Assembly: GCA_945910005.1 (NCBI GenBank)
Contig: OX246746.1
Span: forward strand, 13,373,726-13,437,725
Source of the DNA: Isoperla grammatica
Lineage: Eukaryota; Arthropoda; Insecta; Plecoptera; Perlodidae
Direction of reading: 5' to 3'
Length of the DNA stretch: 64,000 bases
The translations under genes were made by a program, and so were the position numbers. The notes under the pieces were generated by a model. The model made no database searches. It was given only the letters and a program-made list of their open reading frames with translations, and was not told the origin of the DNA. Shown piece after piece: positions 60,902-64,000 of this stretch (within the stretch, counting starts at the first letter, position 1; each line of letters begins with the position of its first letter).

Positions 60902-61230
60902 GTACAAACTAGGGATGCATACAATAATCGATAGTACAAAAATTTATAATCGATAACACAAATAACATCGGATTATTGAATTGTGTTTTTCAACATTCAA
61001 ACCGTATTCATTGATCTCCAAATCATACTTCCCATGCGGCGCCCACTATATCCTCCCTCTGCACTTGTAAAACTCACGGTTGATGACTGCAACCTCATGT
61101 CAAGAACCAGACTGGGTGAAACAAGCAGTAATTGTGACACCGTATGGCTCGATAATATTGATTGCTAATGCAGCAGTCTATCATTTGATAATCGATAATT
61201 ATTTTATTGTCATGCTCCCCTAGTACATAC
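60902..61230. mobile_element. hAT-type MITE, second copy
   Basis: Element 60910-61222 starts TAGGGATGCATACAATAATC and ends ATGCTCCCCTA, with ATCGATAAT subterminal words, related to the 33.0-kb copy. Flanking 8-mers GTACAAAC and GTACATAC differ at one base, fitting an aged 8-bp hAT target duplication. Confidence 0.8.
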
Positions 61231-64000
61231 CCATTCATTTATTATTACCGTACTTATTAACCACACACTGTGTCATATGGAAATCAAATCTTGAAAGTGT
61301 ATGTTTTGGTAATAGTCCATTAACATACGTCACAAGTTTGCCAGCATGGCATGTGTGATGATAACGTGTTATTATAAATTGAGCTATTCTTTGAGTCATA
61401 AAATGCAGGGGTTTGTTTAGAAATTAACTGTCTCATTTCTACAAAAAGAAGAAAAATTCATCAGAGCAATTTAATAGCTGCTCTCCCATGTAACGCTAGA
61501 TTCCTCCTTGCGATTTCTGGTAGAAGAATGTGTATACAATATACATAGTACCATTTTACATTTTATTTATATATCTCCCTGGGAAGTAAACCCACTGGAG
61601 AAAACAATTTTACATCCATGTTTGGTCACCAAGTTAATATTCAATAGCTAGTTAAAATTGCTGGATAGCAAATCACAACCATAAACTTATGTTAATTCAC
61701 TACCCTGCATGCTCTACTAGTATGTTACTACCAGAGGTTTCTAAAGCCTACTCTACGGAGATCATCCTCTGACATTATTAAGAGCGGCAGCGGTCGGAAC
61801 AACCAAGTTATCTAGATCCAATCTGCTGCGAGTATTGTTAAAACCCTAGGGTCAGCTAGATCATCAAAAATACATTGCTACAGTATCAACATCAATGGCA
61901 ACACTATAAAGAACTCTGTGAAGCTTGAACAAAGTGTAGAGTAACAAGTGAAGTATGCCAATACAATTAGCTGCGGGCTTGTGTATGGTAAGTATACACA
62001 GGCAGCATCAAGGAACTGTCAGATGTTGCACATAACACTATGAAATAGGTATTGTTTTAAACTCCAAGATATAGTGGAACCTAGATATAGCAATACAGGA
62101 TATTTGAATAAATACATTTTACAATAATCAATATAATTTTATAATATATAATATTACAAAATCACTAATCCATAACTTGGTCCCTGACTATTTCTTGTTT
62201 TTTTTTGCATGAACCAATCACTGTTCTATATGTTCCACCATGCATACATTCTCCTGCACTCTTTCACAAACTTGTACGTGTTACCTTTCAAGCCAACTTT
62301 CATTAATGTAAACACATTAAAATTAAAATACAGGCCTTCATATTGCATTTGATTAAAAAGTGTGATTAATAAAACAAAAACAAAGGGATTGTTTACGTGA
62401 GTTGACATGGTTATGATAAAGAACACGCAAATGAGTTTTTGTACTAGTACACGTTAATTAAGGAGTTCATTCGTACAGCCTCACACAACTCGAGTACACC
62501 ACACACACACACACACACACACACACATGCAAAAGCAAAGCAATAATTCCAAAGATTTCAGGAAGTATTTACAGAAAGATCTCTTCATCAACAACATCGA
62601 ACTATCATCAGAATTAATGTACACTTGGCAATGATGTTCCATTTTCTGTGTTTAAAGAGTAGGAACCCCAGAATGTCAACATGACTAAAATAAAAATAAA
62701 AAATTAATTTTTAAATGATAGTAATTAAAGAACAATTATGTTACAGCATCAGATTTTTCTGCAACCAGAAAAGATAAATGGATCTAGAAGTAACGAGATC
62801 TAATTCATCATCATCATCATCATCTGTTGCCACGTGCAACTCTGCGTTGAAAAAAAAAAACAAAAAACATCATGTTCTCAAATGTAAGCTACACGTGTTT
62901 AAAATGTCAGAGTAGGGCTAACGACAAAGAATTGACAATGAAGTCAAAACTCGTTTGACCCGCCTTCAAAGTCTATTTTTAATTTCTGTAAGTAAATAAT
63001 ACTTAGCTATATTTTTCATTTGTCTTACAGCTACATATGTTCAAACTGAATTAGTGATACAGTATTTCTAAACCAATCTTTTTGATACAACAAAATATAA
63101 ACACTTTTTAAAGAAAAAATATAAAATAACTAAAATGTCACTATGTTTATTTACAACAAAATTATCATTAACGCAAGTCTTTGGGAAATTGCTAATTAAC
63201 ATACACAACAATGACTTGTAGAGCATTTCCTCTGGTTCTTGCAAAACATGCAGGCAAAGTAGGGGGGGGGGGGGTCTCTCCACCTGAGGATCCCATTGGT
63301 CCATCCTTGATTTTCTGAAGTTTTCCTTGTGAAACCAAAGATAACAGAATTATCCTTGTAAGAGATAATAATAATAAAATAGATAACAATAGGTAGTATA
63401 CTTTTTCCATTCAAAGAAACAAGAATTCTTAATTACCAATATAGTTGAATGGAAATAGGCTTAACATTTAAACTTATACCTTTATCAACATAATTACAGA
63501 TAAACTTTTCTTTTAAATTCAGTTTGAATATCATTCAAATAATCATTGATTACAATCGGTTGTTAATTTAAAGGCAGTGTCTCTAAAGGTTAAGACACAA
63601 GGCTTCATTATTAAAGACTACAAACTTGTCTCAAATTTTAAATGGTTTAATTTTCTTTTAAGTTAAACTGATTTTATTTTAATATTTATTTGTGTGGCTC
63701 ATTTATCCTGTGGGTTATTGACAATTTTTGGAAAAAGAGTTTCTGTTCTTCCCAACCTATAATCTATTCCACTCAATAAATCAGCTTTCAAAAATTGCCT
63801 GTTTGAACTCGGGAAGAATAAGTCCACAGTAGCTCTGCCTGTTGTGCGAGGCAACTAAGGGACCAAAGTTGACCCTGCTAACAATAAACAATCTATCAAA
63901 CAATTATTCATTCATAAAAATGGCAATACTTTGTTGCAACTGTGTACAAAAACTTTACTGAAAAGTTAAGGATTACCTAGTTCTAATTTATACAATAAGA
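61231..64000. other. No gene seen; AT-rich DNA with simple repeats
   Basis: (AC)n lies at about 62500-62526, (ATC)n at about 62806-62823 and a G run at about 63263-63273. The (ATC)n resembles, in reverse, the LINE tail at 23.1 kb, but no reverse transcriptase sequence is next to it. Confidence 0.5.

Noticed and set aside
62806..62823. (ATC)n as the tail of a second LINE
   Set aside because: No reverse transcriptase remnants adjoin it; a plain microsatellite explains it.

Overview
This window is eukaryotic (animal) nuclear DNA: AT-rich, with genes split by GT-AG introns, many small inverted-repeat transposons, a long satellite array and retroelement fragments. The two recognisable host genes and the very frequent TAGGCCTA-type words suit a marine invertebrate. 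A deuterostome such as an echinoderm or hemichordate is a guess, because nothing here fixes the species.

Layout. About 0.8-7.0 kb is a satellite array of about 166-bp monomers with a second level of repetition at about 1.66-1.83 kb. From 7 to 21 kb is mostly unrecognised AT-rich DNA with an inverted-repeat MITE (10.2-10.6 kb), a hairpin (9.5 kb) and a 55-bp minisatellite (19.3-20.0 kb). From 36.2 down to 21.2 kb, on the minus strand, lies a complete nine-exon thymine DNA glycosylase (TDG) gene. Its predicted protein is about 894 residues, roughly twice the vertebrate length, with AT-hook motifs, many SUMO-consensus sites and a long Pro/Ser/Tyr/Gly-rich tail. Its introns hold a LINE 3' end, a hAT-type MITE and other foldback elements. 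From 37 to 47 kb is a mosaic: a 39-bp minisatellite, tRNA-like sequences, an inverted pair of hammerhead-like motifs, several MITEs and a decayed RNase H fragment. From 49.9 down to 47.7 kb, on the minus strand, is a CNBP-like gene with nine CCHC zinc knuckles in five coding exons.

The most striking structure lies just upstream of CNBP, at 50.2-53.1 kb. Two 5'-truncated Penelope-like element copies (reverse transcriptase plus GIY-YIG endonuclease) are joined head to head as 1,404-bp inverted repeats. I saw one mismatch between the arms in the stretches compared by eye, and the two encoded proteins are identical. The outer ends carry a hammerhead ribozyme motif, and the whole unit is flanked by a 15-bp direct repeat, which argues for one integration event rather than an assembly fold-back. 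A second, older Penelope fragment inside a CNBP intron also has an inverted 5' piece. The remaining 54-64 kb holds further MITEs (one with TAA and one with 8-bp target duplications), a tandem repeat and mostly unrecognised AT-rich sequence.

TDG (base excision repair and DNA demethylation) and CNBP (nucleic-acid binding) are not functionally linked as far as the sequence shows; each appears to be its own transcription unit. Exon edges were set by hand from splice signals and reading-frame continuity, not by transcript data.
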